31,256 bases of DNA, from the NCBI GenBank assembly GCA_964538225.1, contig CAZIDW010000008.1, positions 1-31,256 on the forward strand, written 5' to 3'. Both the position numbers and the translations under genes were made by a program. Shown in pieces: positions 7,188 through 14,115 of the stretch; the first letter of the stretch is position 1, and each line of letters begins with the position of its first letter. The stretch is from JAFGCR01 sp964538225 (GTDB taxonomy: Bacteria; Patescibacteriota; Gracilibacteria; UM-FILTER-43-11). A model generated the notes under the pieces. The model made no database searches. It had not been told where the DNA came from and saw only the letters and a list, made by a program, of their open reading frames with translations.

Positions 7188-8495
7188 TCATGAATGGTAT
7201 ATTGGCTTCTTAATTTTTTTAGTCACAACTTTCAATCGGGATTTTTTATTTTTTAGATTTTTCCGCACCACAAATCCTTCCTCCAGCTCCTCCGGCGCCT
7301 CAAAATTTATTGAAAATCCCTGCCCGGCGCTGGCGCGGTCAATTAGTTCCCCCGTTTCCGCATTTCTGAAATCGTTCAGTGTGATTGGAATGGTTTTGCC
7401 GGGCGTGATAATATCTAACTTATCTCCTTTGTCTAACCGGTTTCTAACCTCCATAACTACTGACTTTCCGTCTGCTTTGCATATAATACCGGCAAAACAG
7501 TAACGGTCATTGTAATCGCTCCGTTCGTGGTAACGCTGGCCCTTAGCTCCTGGTTTTCCGTACCAGAAACCAGTGAAATAACCGCGGGTATTGATCGATT
7601 CAGCCAAATCCAGAATGTCCATGGTGGGCGGTTTGCCTTTCATGGCCAGATCCAGCGCTTCGCGGTAGGCCCGTGTAACAATGGCCGTGTAATAAACCGT
7701 TTTGTGCCGACCTTCCAATTTTAATGAGTCCAGTTGGGCGTCTGCCAGATCCGCCAGATGTTCGATCATGCACATGTCTTTTGAACTCATCAGGCTGGTG
7801 CCCTCCTGGTCTTCTTCCATGGGTACATATTCCCCCGGACGCAATTCTTCCTCCAGATACACTTTATACTTCCATCGGCAGGAATGGGCGCACATCCCTT
7901 CGTTGGCGTCGCGGTGGGCCGTAAAATTAGAAAGCAGACATCGTCCCGAATACGCCATGCACATAGCCCCATGCACAAAACCCTCCAACTCCACTTTAAT
8001 CCCTTTTTTAGACAGCTTGTCACGGATCTGCCGAAGTTCTCTTAAACTCACCTCCCGTCCTAATACGACACGGCTGACACCTTGCTTGGCCCAGTAGCTG
8101 ATTGCCTCCGAATTCAATGTGTTGGCCTGGGTGCTGATATGGATGGGGATCCAGGGGCACTTTTGACGGACTAAATTCAAAATACCGACATCAGAAATCA
8201 GGAGGCCATCGGGATCCAGTCCTTTTTTATGCAATTTAGTTAAACGCTCCAACTCCTTTTCTAAAAAAGCCAATCGGTTTTCATGCGCGTGGATATTCAT
8301 GGTTAAATACAGCTTTTTGCCAAGGTCGTTTTTCAGCTTCAGGGCTTCCTCTAAAACATCACCTTCCTGATCATCGATCTTCACCCGCATGCTGAGCGAT
8401 TTAACCCCCATATAACAGGCATCCGCCCCGTAACGGTAGGCGGTTTTGAGTTTTTCCAGATCACCCGCCGGCGCAAGGAGTTCAGGCTTTTTCAT
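7188..8495 (-). CDS. trhP: Peptidase U32 family protein, TrhP (YegQ)-like
   Basis: Member of the U32 'collagenase-like' family; the characterised YegQ/TrhP branch is needed for prephenate-dependent hydroxylation of tRNA uridine-34 and is not believed to act as a protease. The 435 residues start with the signature MKKPELLAPAGDLEKLKTAY. Further motifs are TMNIHAHENR, HISTQANTLN and the cysteine cluster GAMCMAYSGRCLLSN...GMCAHSCRW, which fits the predicted Fe-S site. The C-terminal part is a small beta domain (GDKLDIITPGKTIPI). Its ATG overlaps the stop of the upstream GNAT gene (ATGA), so the two genes form a coupled operon. The U32 assignment is secure; the TrhP subtype rests on overall resemblance. 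Confidence 0.88.
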   Translation of the reverse strand: MKKPELLAPAGDLEKLKTAYRYGADACYMGVKSLSMRVKIDDQEGDVLEEALKLKNDLGKKLYLTMNIHAHENRLAFLEKELERLTKLHKKGLDPDGLLISDVGILNLVRQKCPWIPIHISTQANTLNSEAISYWAKQGVSRVVLGREVSLRELRQIRDKLSKKGIKVELEGFVHGAMCMAYSGRCLLSNFTAHRDANEGMCAHSCRWKYKVYLEEELRPGEYVPMEEDQEGTSLMSSKDMCMIEHLADLADAQLDSLKLEGRHKTVYYTAIVTRAYREALDLAMKGKPPTMDILDLAESINTRGYFTGFWYGKPGAKGQRYHERSDYNDRYCFAGIICKADGKSVVMEVRNRLDKGDKLDIITPGKTIPITLNDFRNAETGELIDRASAGQGFSINFEAPEELEEGFVVRKNLKNKKSRLKVVTKKIKKPIYHS

Positions 8496-9013
8496 AAATT
8501 GGCCTTCATTATATATTCTTCCCTGTTGCTGTATATCCGTTCAGGATTGTGTTTTTTTTCAATAACCTTAAATCCGCATTTTTCATACGCATGCTGCGCC
8601 CTTTTGTTGGCTGTGTCCACCGACAAGTACACTGCTTTTTCTCCGCGTACCTTTTTGCAGTAATCAAGAAGCGTTTTTATGGCATCCGTGCCATACCCCT
8701 TATTCCACTCTTTTCTTTCGCCGATTAGGATGCCGATAAAAGTTTCCCCTTTGTATTTATCTTTTCTTTTGGCATTGGCATGGATTCCGCAATTGCCGAT
8801 CGGCTTGGTCGTATTTTTGATATAAATCGAAAACCCGGTCTCATCAGGGTCCGATTTGGTTTTTTTGTACCATTCCAATTCCTCCTGCATGGTGGTCGGA
8901 GGGATTATCTGGGTATGGCGTGCGACTTCCTCGTCAGCGAACCACTTTAAAAATAGCGGCAGATGTTTTTTTAGTATGGGCTTTAAACAGACCTTGCCCC
9001 CTTCGAGTTTCAT
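8492..9013 (-). CDS. GNAT-family N-acetyltransferase (RimJ/RimL-like)
   Basis: Acetyl-CoA-dependent acetyltransferase of 173 residues. I start at ATG 9013 (MKLEGGKVCLKPILKKHL), because a strong promoter at 9063-9035 would place the start point just upstream and because the longer frame covers that promoter. The layout fits the RimJ/RimL-type GNATs that open with a beta strand and LKPILKKHLPLFLKW. The acetyl-CoA pyrophosphate-binding region is GERKEWNKGYGTDAIKTLL (the R/Q-x-x-G-x-G/A motif is relaxed to WNKGYGT), and the C-terminal motif is NKRAQHAYEKCGFKVIEKK. The substrate cannot be inferred. Its TGA overlaps the ATG of the U32 gene by four bases (ATGA). Confidence 0.9.
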   Translation of the reverse strand: MKLEGGKVCLKPILKKHLPLFLKWFADEEVARHTQIIPPTTMQEELEWYKKTKSDPDETGFSIYIKNTTKPIGNCGIHANAKRKDKYKGETFIGILIGERKEWNKGYGTDAIKTLLDYCKKVRGEKAVYLSVDTANKRAQHAYEKCGFKVIEKKHNPERIYSNREEYIMKANL

Positions 9014-9034
9014 AAAAAGATTGTTAGCTAATCG

Positions 9035-9063
9035 ATTGTACGTAATGTCAATTATTTTGTCAA
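9035..9063 (-). promoter_or_regulatory. Strong promoter of the GNAT-trhP operon
   Basis: On the minus strand TTGACA (9063-9058), 17-bp spacer, TACAAT (9040-9035). The start point falls about 14 nt before ATG 9013. It lies back-to-back with arfB, which starts at 9087. Confidence 0.82.
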
Positions 9064-9086
9064 AACCTCTGTGGTATTTTAGTAGC

Positions 9087-9509
9087 ATGGAAAATGATTT
9101 AGTCACATTTGATCCGGACCGGCTGGAGATCAGGGTGCGCCCACAGGGAAAGCCTGAACTCAAGATCGCCAAAGATGATGTCCGGATTTCTTATTTTTCC
9201 GGCGGACCGGGCGGTCAGAATGTAAACCGGAACCTGAAAGGTGTCCAGCTGGTCTTCCCGATTCCCGCAAGCCACCGGCGCGAGTCGCAGAAGACCCGGC
9301 AGCTCGTTACCCGCGTGATGGGTAAACAGAGCCTGCACCATAACCTGCAGGCCGCTTTTGAACAGCTGGCCCATAAGCTCCGTCAGTATTTTTATGTGCC
9401 CACAGTACGCAAAAAAACCAAAAAACCAAAACGGGCCGACGAAAAAAGGCTGAAAAATAAAAAGATGAAAAGCTTAAAAAAACAGAACCGCGGAAAGATG
9501 CAATATTAA
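9087..9509 (+). CDS. arfB: Ribosome-rescue peptidyl-tRNA hydrolase ArfB-like (RF-1 domain)
   Basis: Codon-independent release factor that hydrolyses peptidyl-tRNA on stalled ribosomes. The GGQ catalytic motif is present in SGGPGGQNVNR (residues 38-48). The basic, probably disordered tail (RKKTKKPKR, RLKNKKMKSLKKQ) is the part that in ArfB enters the empty mRNA channel. The 140 residues match E. coli ArfB length. There is no stop-codon recognition domain, so it is not prfA/prfB. I use ATG 9087 (MENDLVTFDP); the frame stays open far upstream but only as a shadow of the GNAT gene. A two-subunit RF-H type role is a less likely alternative. Confidence 0.88.
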   Translation: MENDLVTFDPDRLEIRVRPQGKPELKIAKDDVRISYFSGGPGGQNVNRNLKGVQLVFPIPASHRRESQKTRQLVTRVMGKQSLHHNLQAAFEQLAHKLRQYFYVPTVRKKTKKPKRADEKRLKNKKMKSLKKQNRGKMQY

Positions 9510-9590
9510 TTTTGGATTTACGGTTTTAAATCCGGATTGGATTTGTTAATTTGAAATCCGCACCTGTTTAAAATTTAAAATAAATATCAA

Positions 9591-10178
9591 ATGATGCAGC
9601 TCATCCCTTTTCAGGATCTGGTCCGCCGTTTCCATTCCGGGGAGGAGTTTGTGCTTTTTGATACGGAAACCACCGGGCTGAACACCTACCACGACGACAT
9701 CATCGAAATCGGCGGAGTGGTATGGCAGAAAGGCGGAGAGCCAAGGGCATTTCAGGAGGTGATGAACATTAATATCAACAAAATCGACAAAAGCGCCTGG
9801 GAAGTCCACAAGATCCCCCGGGAAATGATTGAAAGCGCGCGGCCGCCCTCGGATGTGCTGAAAGACTTTGTAACATTTTGCGGTCGCCGCCCCCTTTTGG
9901 CGCACAATATACGTTTTGATTTTGACATGCTGAATTCCAATCTCATCCGCAACGGCCTGAAGCCTTATCATAACGAACAGGTCGCCTGTAGTTTGGCATA
10001 CGCCAAAGAACAGGGAATGCCCGGCCGCCTTTCTGATTTAGCAGGTGTTTACCAGGTCCGCATAGAATCAAACAACTTCCACCGTGCGCTTTACGATGTC
10101 GAGGTTTTGATGGAAGTGATGAACCGGATGATGAAACAGCACGAACCCGCTGAAATGCAGTATTCTTTAATTCTGTAA
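9591..10178 (+). CDS. DEDDh 3'-5' exonuclease (DnaQ-like)
   Basis: A 195-residue stand-alone exonuclease related to the proofreading epsilon subunit of DNA polymerase III. All catalytic motifs are visible: Exo I FDTETTGL (D24, E26), Exo II LLAHNIRFDFDML (D110), and Exo III in NNFHRALYDVEV (H164, D169, the DEDDh type). There is no clamp-binding extension typical of E. coli DnaQ, nor a helicase or polymerase domain. ATG 9591 or 9594 could be the start; both precede the core by the same short helix. It stands alone after arfB with an AT-rich 80-bp gap that has a small inverted repeat (GGATTT/AAATCC). Proofreading or repair is the likely role; which one cannot be read here. Confidence 0.9.
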   Translation: MMQLIPFQDLVRRFHSGEEFVLFDTETTGLNTYHDDIIEIGGVVWQKGGEPRAFQEVMNININKIDKSAWEVHKIPREMIESARPPSDVLKDFVTFCGRRPLLAHNIRFDFDMLNSNLIRNGLKPYHNEQVACSLAYAKEQGMPGRLSDLAGVYQVRIESNNFHRALYDVEVLMEVMNRMMKQHEPAEMQYSLIL

Positions 10179-10230
10179 CACCCTTATGGAATTACTTGCG
10201 GTGGGACTACTCGCTGACGCTCGTGGCAGG

Positions 10231-10334
10231 ACTTGTGGTAAACCGCGACCAACGGGAACAGTAAACCACAAGTAACACCACAAGTAACACCACAAGTAAC
10301 ACCACAAGTAACACCACAAGGAACACCACAAGAA
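10231..10334 (+). repeat. 12-bp tandem repeat next to the cutA start with an inverted upstream arm
   Basis: ACCACAAGTAAC is repeated from 10265: four exact copies, one with a single change (ACCACAAGGAAC, 10313-10324), and a partial copy (ACCACAAG) ending 2 nt before the cutA ATG at 10335. Upstream, ACTTGTGGT (10231-10239) is the exact reverse complement of nine bases of the first four units, so a hairpin could form with any of these copies. The 10179-10264 stretch otherwise has only a palindromic CTCGCTGACGCTCG core. Confidence 0.85.
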
Positions 10335-10646
10335 ATGAAATTAAGCCTGGGCTACATGACCGCGCCTACCAAAGCGGAAGCCAAAGATATCGTATTGGCG
10401 CTTTTAGAAGAAGAATTAATCGCCTGCGCGAACCTCATCTCCGGCGTGGAATCGTATTTTCCCTGGGAAGACGGCATTAATAAGGCTACTGAAGTCGTGG
10501 TGGTTTTTAAAACACGTGTTAAGAACGAGGACAAGATCATCCGGCTTATCCGATCACTCCATTCCTATGAATGCCCCTGTATTGTCTTCACATCCCTCGA
10601 ACACGGCAACCGGGATTTTATGGGGTGGGTGGATGAAGTCTGTTAA
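10335..10646 (+). CDS. cutA: Divalent-cation tolerance protein CutA
   Basis: Small trimeric ferredoxin-like protein linked to copper and divalent cation tolerance; its molecular function is still debated. The 103 residues fit the family (about 100-115). Conserved features visible: GYMTAPTKAEAKDIVLALLEEELIACAN at the start, GVESYFPWEDGIN (the family's V-x-S-x-Y-x-W stretch), EVVVVFKT and LHSYECPCIV. The ATG at 10335 directly follows the 12-bp tandem repeat. The stop codon overlaps that of the convergent unknown gene: TTAA at 10643-10646 serves both strands. Assignment is secure. Confidence 0.93.
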   Translation: MKLSLGYMTAPTKAEAKDIVLALLEEELIACANLISGVESYFPWEDGINKATEVVVVFKTRVKNEDKIIRLIRSLHSYECPCIVFTSLEHGNRDFMGWVDEVC

Positions 10647-11917
10647 TTTTTGCCGCAAACCGGCTCCAAGGCGTCTATCGGGACTTTGGAATACCGCTCC
10701 TGTCCGCTCAATACAAAGGTGACAAACACATCATTCCGGTGGGATGAAAAATGAAATTTATCCCGTTCCTCCGCGCTGAGAAAAGCGGGAGGGATATAAG
10801 TTAAATCATAATCTTTCAGTACCTCTCCTTCCCCTTGCCAGTCTTTTTTAATCCGGCAGGGGGTAACGCGCTTTTTCCAGTCGAGCGATTTTTTAGTCAG
10901 GCATCCCTGAAGGATTTCCCGAAAGGAGCGGATATCGATAAATCCGTTTTTTTCCGCAAGATCTTTGAATAATTTTTCAGTGTCCACATTTTTTAAGTCG
11001 TTGAGTATGCTTTGGATCTGCACAGCGGTCGGAACGTTTATTAATTCTTTGTCCAGCAGAGTAAGGAGCTCGCGCCGAAGTCCGGATAACTCGTAATAAA
11101 GTTTAAGATATTCATCACTGCGGTTGGTAAGGCGCGCAAGCTGATTTAAGGCAGCCGGAAGGCTAAAATGTTTATGACTGCGTTTGGATTCCACCCATTG
11201 TTTCACCAAATGGGCTTTTGCCATAGGTTCCAGAGTGTTCCAATGGTTACGCAGTTCCAGGGCAACCGGGTTCCTGGATACCGGCTCTTTGGGTTTGGTC
11301 GGCTTCGCTTTGCGGCGTGTCGGGCGCAGGGGTGGGGGAGGCGGTTCCTTTTTGATTTTTTTTGGAAAATGCTGTTTGGGTTTAGGGGGAAGCTTAGTCT
11401 TCCCTTCGGGCGCTTCGCGCCCGGAAAAACGCTTGTCATTCAGGATTTCTCCGACGATATGGGGGTGGCAGTCAAGAATATCCGCTGCCAGATCGATAAA
11501 ATCCTTATCGGACATGTTGCCCTTTTGCGCCAGCCAGGCCGCCGCCCTCAATTTAACGGGATTGATTTCCCCGTCCGCTTTTTTGGCGAGCCGAAGAACC
11601 ATGACTACCCTTTCGTTTTCCGGCGGAGGGGAGGAATCAAGAATTTTTTTTGCCTGGGAACGGGGGCTGTCCACGAATAACTGTGTCGCCGTGAATGACA
11701 GGTTTAAAATAGCGGCGGCCAGATGGCAGAAATCGGTTTTTTCCATATCCTGTTTTTTCGCAAGGTCAAAAAGATCCTGTATCCGTGTAATCCGGTCAGC
11801 AGTATCCAGATGTTCCCAGTTTTTTTTTAGGTCATCCAGTAGCTCGTTCAGTTCCGGCATATCGGATGACTCTTTGCGCTCAGGAGAGGGTGAGATGTCC
11901 GGGAAGAGTTCAGGCAT
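10643..11917 (-). CDS. Hypothetical 424-residue two-part helical protein
   Basis: Soluble, no signal peptide or membrane segment. The N-terminal part (about residues 20-165) is helical and holds two similar segments, FCHLAAAILNLSFTATQLFV and FIDLAADILDCHPHIVGEIL, that look like an internal repeat of a helical unit of about 90 residues. A Pro/Lys-rich linker (about 168-215, with KIKKEPPPPPLRPTRRK) joins it to a second helical part. A palindromic DNA stretch in the linker (GGGCGC-TTC-GCGCCC, 11408-11422) encodes SGREAPEG. A promoter sits at 11975-11947. It converges on cutA. Family not recognised; nucleic-acid or protein binding would be speculation. Confidence 0.8.
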   Translation of the reverse strand: MPELFPDISPSPERKESSDMPELNELLDDLKKNWEHLDTADRITRIQDLFDLAKKQDMEKTDFCHLAAAILNLSFTATQLFVDSPRSQAKKILDSSPPPENERVVMVLRLAKKADGEINPVKLRAAAWLAQKGNMSDKDFIDLAADILDCHPHIVGEILNDKRFSGREAPEGKTKLPPKPKQHFPKKIKKEPPPPPLRPTRRKAKPTKPKEPVSRNPVALELRNHWNTLEPMAKAHLVKQWVESKRSHKHFSLPAALNQLARLTNRSDEYLKLYYELSGLRRELLTLLDKELINVPTAVQIQSILNDLKNVDTEKLFKDLAEKNGFIDIRSFREILQGCLTKKSLDWKKRVTPCRIKKDWQGEGEVLKDYDLTYIPPAFLSAEERDKFHFSSHRNDVFVTFVLSGQERYSKVPIDALEPVCGKN

Positions 11918-11946
11918 AACAAAACAATAAAATTAAAAGGTATTTC

Positions 11947-11975
11947 ATTGTACCCTTAAACTCCCTCTTTTCCAA
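11947..11975 (-). promoter_or_regulatory. Promoter of the 424-residue gene
   Basis: On the minus strand TTGGAA (11975-11970), 17-bp spacer, TACAAT (11952-11947). It starts right behind the mscS stop, so the gene can be transcribed apart from mscS. Confidence 0.6.
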
Positions 11976-13040
11976 TCAATTTTCCTTGGCAAGGTGGATT
12001 GTCTGCGTGGGGAACGCCATTTCAATACCCTCTTTTTCAAATTCTTTCATGATCGCCAGATTTATTTTCTGCTGGGCATCCATATAATCCGCGTAATCAC
12101 CCGAGTTGATGTAATAGACCACTTCAAAATTAAGGCTGAAATCCGCGAATTCCTTGAAATGCACACGGTCGATCGTGCACTTGGGCACATCTTTTACAAT
12201 GCCTTTGACCATTTTAGAGATTTTTTTCATCTTGGTCACTGGCGTGCCGTAAACAACCCCAAAGCCAAAGATAATCCGGCGTTTTTTCATCTTTTTAAAA
12301 TTGCGTATGCGGGTATTGGTGAGCTCAGCGTTAGAAATCACGATTTCTTCCCCTTGCAGGGCGATGATGCGAGTGGTTTTCAGGCCGATTTTCTTAATCG
12401 TTCCCATGTGGTCCCCCACGATTACAAAATCCCCTATTTCAAAGGGCTTGTCGAAATAAATAGAAAAGGAACTGAATAGATCGCCCAGTACATTCTGCAG
12501 AGCCAGGGCGACCGCAATACCCCCAATCCCCAAACTGGCTGCCAAGGCTGTTATATTTACTCCTAAATTAGAAAGAATCAGCAGTAAACCGATTGACCAT
12601 AAGATGATTTTGACAATCAGGGTAATGGCAAAATAGCTAATCGTTTTTTCAGGCTTTTCCCCTTTTTTCTTTGCCAACCGCTGGAGCAGATAACCAGCCA
12701 GATTGCTGGCGGCTTTAGTGGCCCAGTAAAAGATCAGGATGATCAAAAGCGCGTTGGCCACCTTCATAATAATCGGAAGCACCGTCAAATATTGGAGTGT
12801 GATATAAAGAGCCAGATAACCGTAAAAAATATCCGGTATTTCTTCGACCATCTTAATCAGTTCATCATCGATATCGGTTTTGGTCTTTCCGGCCCATGCC
12901 CGGATTCGGACAAGAATGATTTTTTCAAAGATCTTAAAAACAATCAAAAGGCCGATAAAAATGCCCAGAGCAATCACATAGTTCTGAACTGCATTCCCCC
13001 AAAACATCGTGCCGTTAAAGTAAGTATGAATAAAGTCCAT
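11976..13040 (-). CDS. mscS: MscS-family small-conductance mechanosensitive channel
   Basis: Membrane channel that opens under tension to release solutes on osmotic downshock. The 354 residues give about five hydrophobic segments and a cytoplasmic domain. The pore helix TM3 with its Gly/Ala packing pattern is clear: AASLGIGGIAVALALQNVLG, followed by DLFSSFSIYFDKPFEIGDFV, the most conserved stretch of the family. The beta domain follows (GTIKKIGLKTTRIIALQGEE, ISNAELTNTRIRNF). It is longer than E. coli MscS (286) by an N-terminal helix pair. The family is secure; mscS is used in the general sense. A promoter lies at 13092-13065, giving a leader of about 18 nt without Shine-Dalgarno. Confidence 0.92.
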   Translation of the reverse strand: MDFIHTYFNGTMFWGNAVQNYVIALGIFIGLLIVFKIFEKIILVRIRAWAGKTKTDIDDELIKMVEEIPDIFYGYLALYITLQYLTVLPIIMKVANALLIILIFYWATKAASNLAGYLLQRLAKKKGEKPEKTISYFAITLIVKIILWSIGLLLILSNLGVNITALAASLGIGGIAVALALQNVLGDLFSSFSIYFDKPFEIGDFVIVGDHMGTIKKIGLKTTRIIALQGEEIVISNAELTNTRIRNFKKMKKRRIIFGFGVVYGTPVTKMKKISKMVKGIVKDVPKCTIDRVHFKEFADFSLNFEVVYYINSGDYADYMDAQQKINLAIMKEFEKEGIEMAFPTQTIHLAKEN

Positions 13041-13064
13041 GGTTGTATTTGTTAGATTTCCTTT

Positions 13065-13092
13065 ACTATACTAAGAAAATAAGCTCGTTAAA
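13065..13092 (-). promoter_or_regulatory. Promoter of mscS
   Basis: On the minus strand TTTAAC (13092-13087), 16-bp spacer, TATAGT (13070-13065). Moderate match, well placed for ATG 13040. Confidence 0.5.
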
Positions 13093-13125
13093 TCAAATGA
13101 AAGAGCGTAGCCCACCAAAAAGAAT

Positions 13126-13170
13126 CTCCAAAAAATGCGAGGTAAGTAGTGGGAGGGGTATTTTTTGGAG
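13126..13170 (-). terminator. Possible terminator of the tRNA-Val cluster
   Basis: A perfect 11-bp inverted repeat, CTCCAAAAAAT (13126-13136) and ATTTTTTGGAG (13160-13170), with a 23-nt loop. On the minus strand it is followed by TTCTTTTT. It lies about 80 bp past the last tRNA tail. No gene is seen in 13093-13252 otherwise; a 64-codon plus-strand frame there has no supporting signal. Confidence 0.4.
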
Positions 13171-13252
13171 CGGAGCCCAAAGACAAACGGATACCGAAAA
13201 AATCTACGAAACAAAGTGCAGTAGAATTTGCAGGTAATAGTTTGCCTTTGGG

Positions 13253-13336
13253 TGGTGGGCGATAGTGGAGTCGAACCACTGACCTGTCCGATGTCACATC
13301 GGACCGCTCTAACCGCCAGCCCGGCTGCCGAGACAA
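13253..13336 (-). repeat. 84-bp tRNA-tail unit behind tRNA-Val(CAC)
   Basis: On the minus strand the unit starts right after the CCA of tRNA-Val(CAC), runs through TTGTCTCGGCAGCC, then GGTTAGAGCG, the hairpin GTCCGATGTGACATCGGAC and a tRNA-Val 3' third ending in CCA. The tail carries TTCGACTCCAC, as in tRNA-Val(GAC), not TTCAAATCCAC as in the adjacent gene. It is 82/84 identical to 13676-13759. It lacks a 5' acceptor strand, and the anticodon arm is replaced by an 8-bp stem with TGA loop, so it is not a working tRNA. Confidence 0.88.
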
Positions 13337-13413
13337 TGGTGGGCGATAGTGGATTTGAACCACTGACCTCACGAATGTGAATCGTGCGCTCTAACCAACT
13401 GAGCTAATCGCCC
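13337..13413 (-). tRNA. tRNA-Val(CAC)
   Basis: Full 77-nt cloverleaf with CCA. Acceptor GGGCGAT/ATCGCCC, anticodon stem CACGA/TCGTG with loop TTCACAT (anticodon CAC), T-arm AGTGG-TTCAAAT-CCACT, discriminator A. It is followed immediately by an 84-bp tRNA-tail unit. Confidence 0.94.
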
Positions 13414-13487
13414 GTAAACAAGGAATGAAATGACGCCGTGAACGGCAACGATTACTCAACCCCGCAGTATTGCGGAATGAAATGTGG

Positions 13488-13502
13488 CTGAGCTAATCGC
13501 CC
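13488..13502 (-). repeat. 15-nt fragment of a tRNA-Val 5' end
   Basis: GGGCGATTAGCTCAG on the minus strand equals the first 15 nt of both tRNA-Val genes; the remainder is absent. Short flanking repeats (GGAATGAAATG at 13421 and 13474) hint at recombination. 13414-13529 holds no gene. Confidence 0.65.
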
Positions 13503-13529
13503 GAATGAAACATAATATTACCAATTTTG

Positions 13530-13606
13530 TGGTGGACCTGAGGGGAGTCGAACCCCTGACCTCAGCAATGCGAATGCTGCGCTCTAGCCAACTGAGCTAC
13601 AGGCCC
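13530..13606 (-). tRNA. tRNA-Ala(CGC)
   Basis: Full 77-nt cloverleaf with CCA. Acceptor GGGCCTG/CAGGTCC contains the G3:U70 pair that identifies alanine tRNAs. Anticodon stem CAGCA/TGCTG, loop TTCGCAT (anticodon CGC). Unlike its three neighbours it has no tail unit behind it. Confidence 0.94.
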
Positions 13607-13675
13607 GCGTCAGGCTTATTCCAGCCTCGCCCATAAGCGTCGTATAACGGTATTTCCCTCACTGATCATTGTGAA

Positions 13676-13759
13676 TGGTGGGCGATAGTGGAGTCGAACC
13701 ACTGACCTGTCCGATGTCACATCGGACCGCTCTAACCGCCAGCCCGGCTGTCGAAACAA
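13676..13759 (-). repeat. 84-bp tRNA-tail unit behind tRNA-Val(GAC)
   Basis: Same structure as 13253-13336 with two base changes in the first 15 nt after the tRNA. It begins directly at the CCA of tRNA-Val(GAC) and ends in its own CCA. The tail matches the adjacent tRNA-Val(GAC) from AGGTCAGTGG through CCA, so this may be the source copy of the pair. Confidence 0.88.
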
Positions 13760-13836
13760 TGGTGGGCGATAGTGGAGTCGAACCACTGACCTCATCGACG
13801 TCAACGATGCGCTCTAACCAACTGAGCTAATCGCCC
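13760..13836 (-). tRNA. tRNA-Val(GAC)
   Basis: Full 77-nt cloverleaf with CCA. Acceptor GGGCGAT/ATCGCCC, anticodon stem CATCG/CGATG with loop TTGACGT (anticodon GAC), T-arm AGTGG-TTCGACT-CCACT. It is first in the tRNA cluster and has a promoter upstream. Confidence 0.94.
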
Positions 13837-13844
13837 TCGTCGGC

Positions 13845-13874
13845 ATTTTACTTCAACCTACGTTTCAATGTAAA
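13845..13874 (-). promoter_or_regulatory. Promoter of the tRNA-Val/Ala cluster
   Basis: On the minus strand TTTACA (13874-13869), 18-bp spacer, TAAAAT (13850-13845), 8 nt before the 5' end of tRNA-Val(GAC). Moderate match. Confidence 0.5.
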
Positions 13875-13909
13875 TATTAAAACTTCGGCTTGCGCAAATG
13901 TCTCCTCTC

Positions 13910-13951
13910 CCCACAAAATCCGTTCGCTTCGCTTACTTCACATTTTGCGGG
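13910..13951. repeat. Palindromic element with CGTTCGCTTCGCTTAC core
   Basis: Inverted arms CCCACAAAAT (13910-13919) and ATTTTGCGGG (13942-13951), one mismatch, around a TTCGCTTCGCTT core like that at 6923-6942. The 13837-14115 gap has no gene; besides this it carries a 9-bp inverted repeat GTAGTATAT (14010-14018)/ATATACTAC (14066-14074) that covers a likely promoter (TTGTAA 14043, TATACT 14067) of the methyltransferase. Confidence 0.5.
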
Positions 13952-14115
13952 ACCCCGACAAATCGTTTAGCTAGATTGGTTATCGGCTTTGTTGTATCAC
14001 CCGTTCTCCGTAGTATATGCTGGTGGCGCACTATTTTGTTCATTGTAAATTAAGCGCAATACGCTATATACTACAAAGGATCAATTATGTCGTTATTGCG
14101 TTATAACGTTATCAA

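Noticed and set aside
10265..10332. CRISPR array
   Set aside because: Units of 12 bp follow each other without spacers; no cas gene is near.
13253..13336. Split tRNA gene (3' half encoded alone)
   Set aside because: An intact tRNA-Val with the same tail lies next to it, and the fragment lacks an unpaired leader that would match a separate 5' half. The hairpin is also self-complementary, not complementary to another locus seen here.
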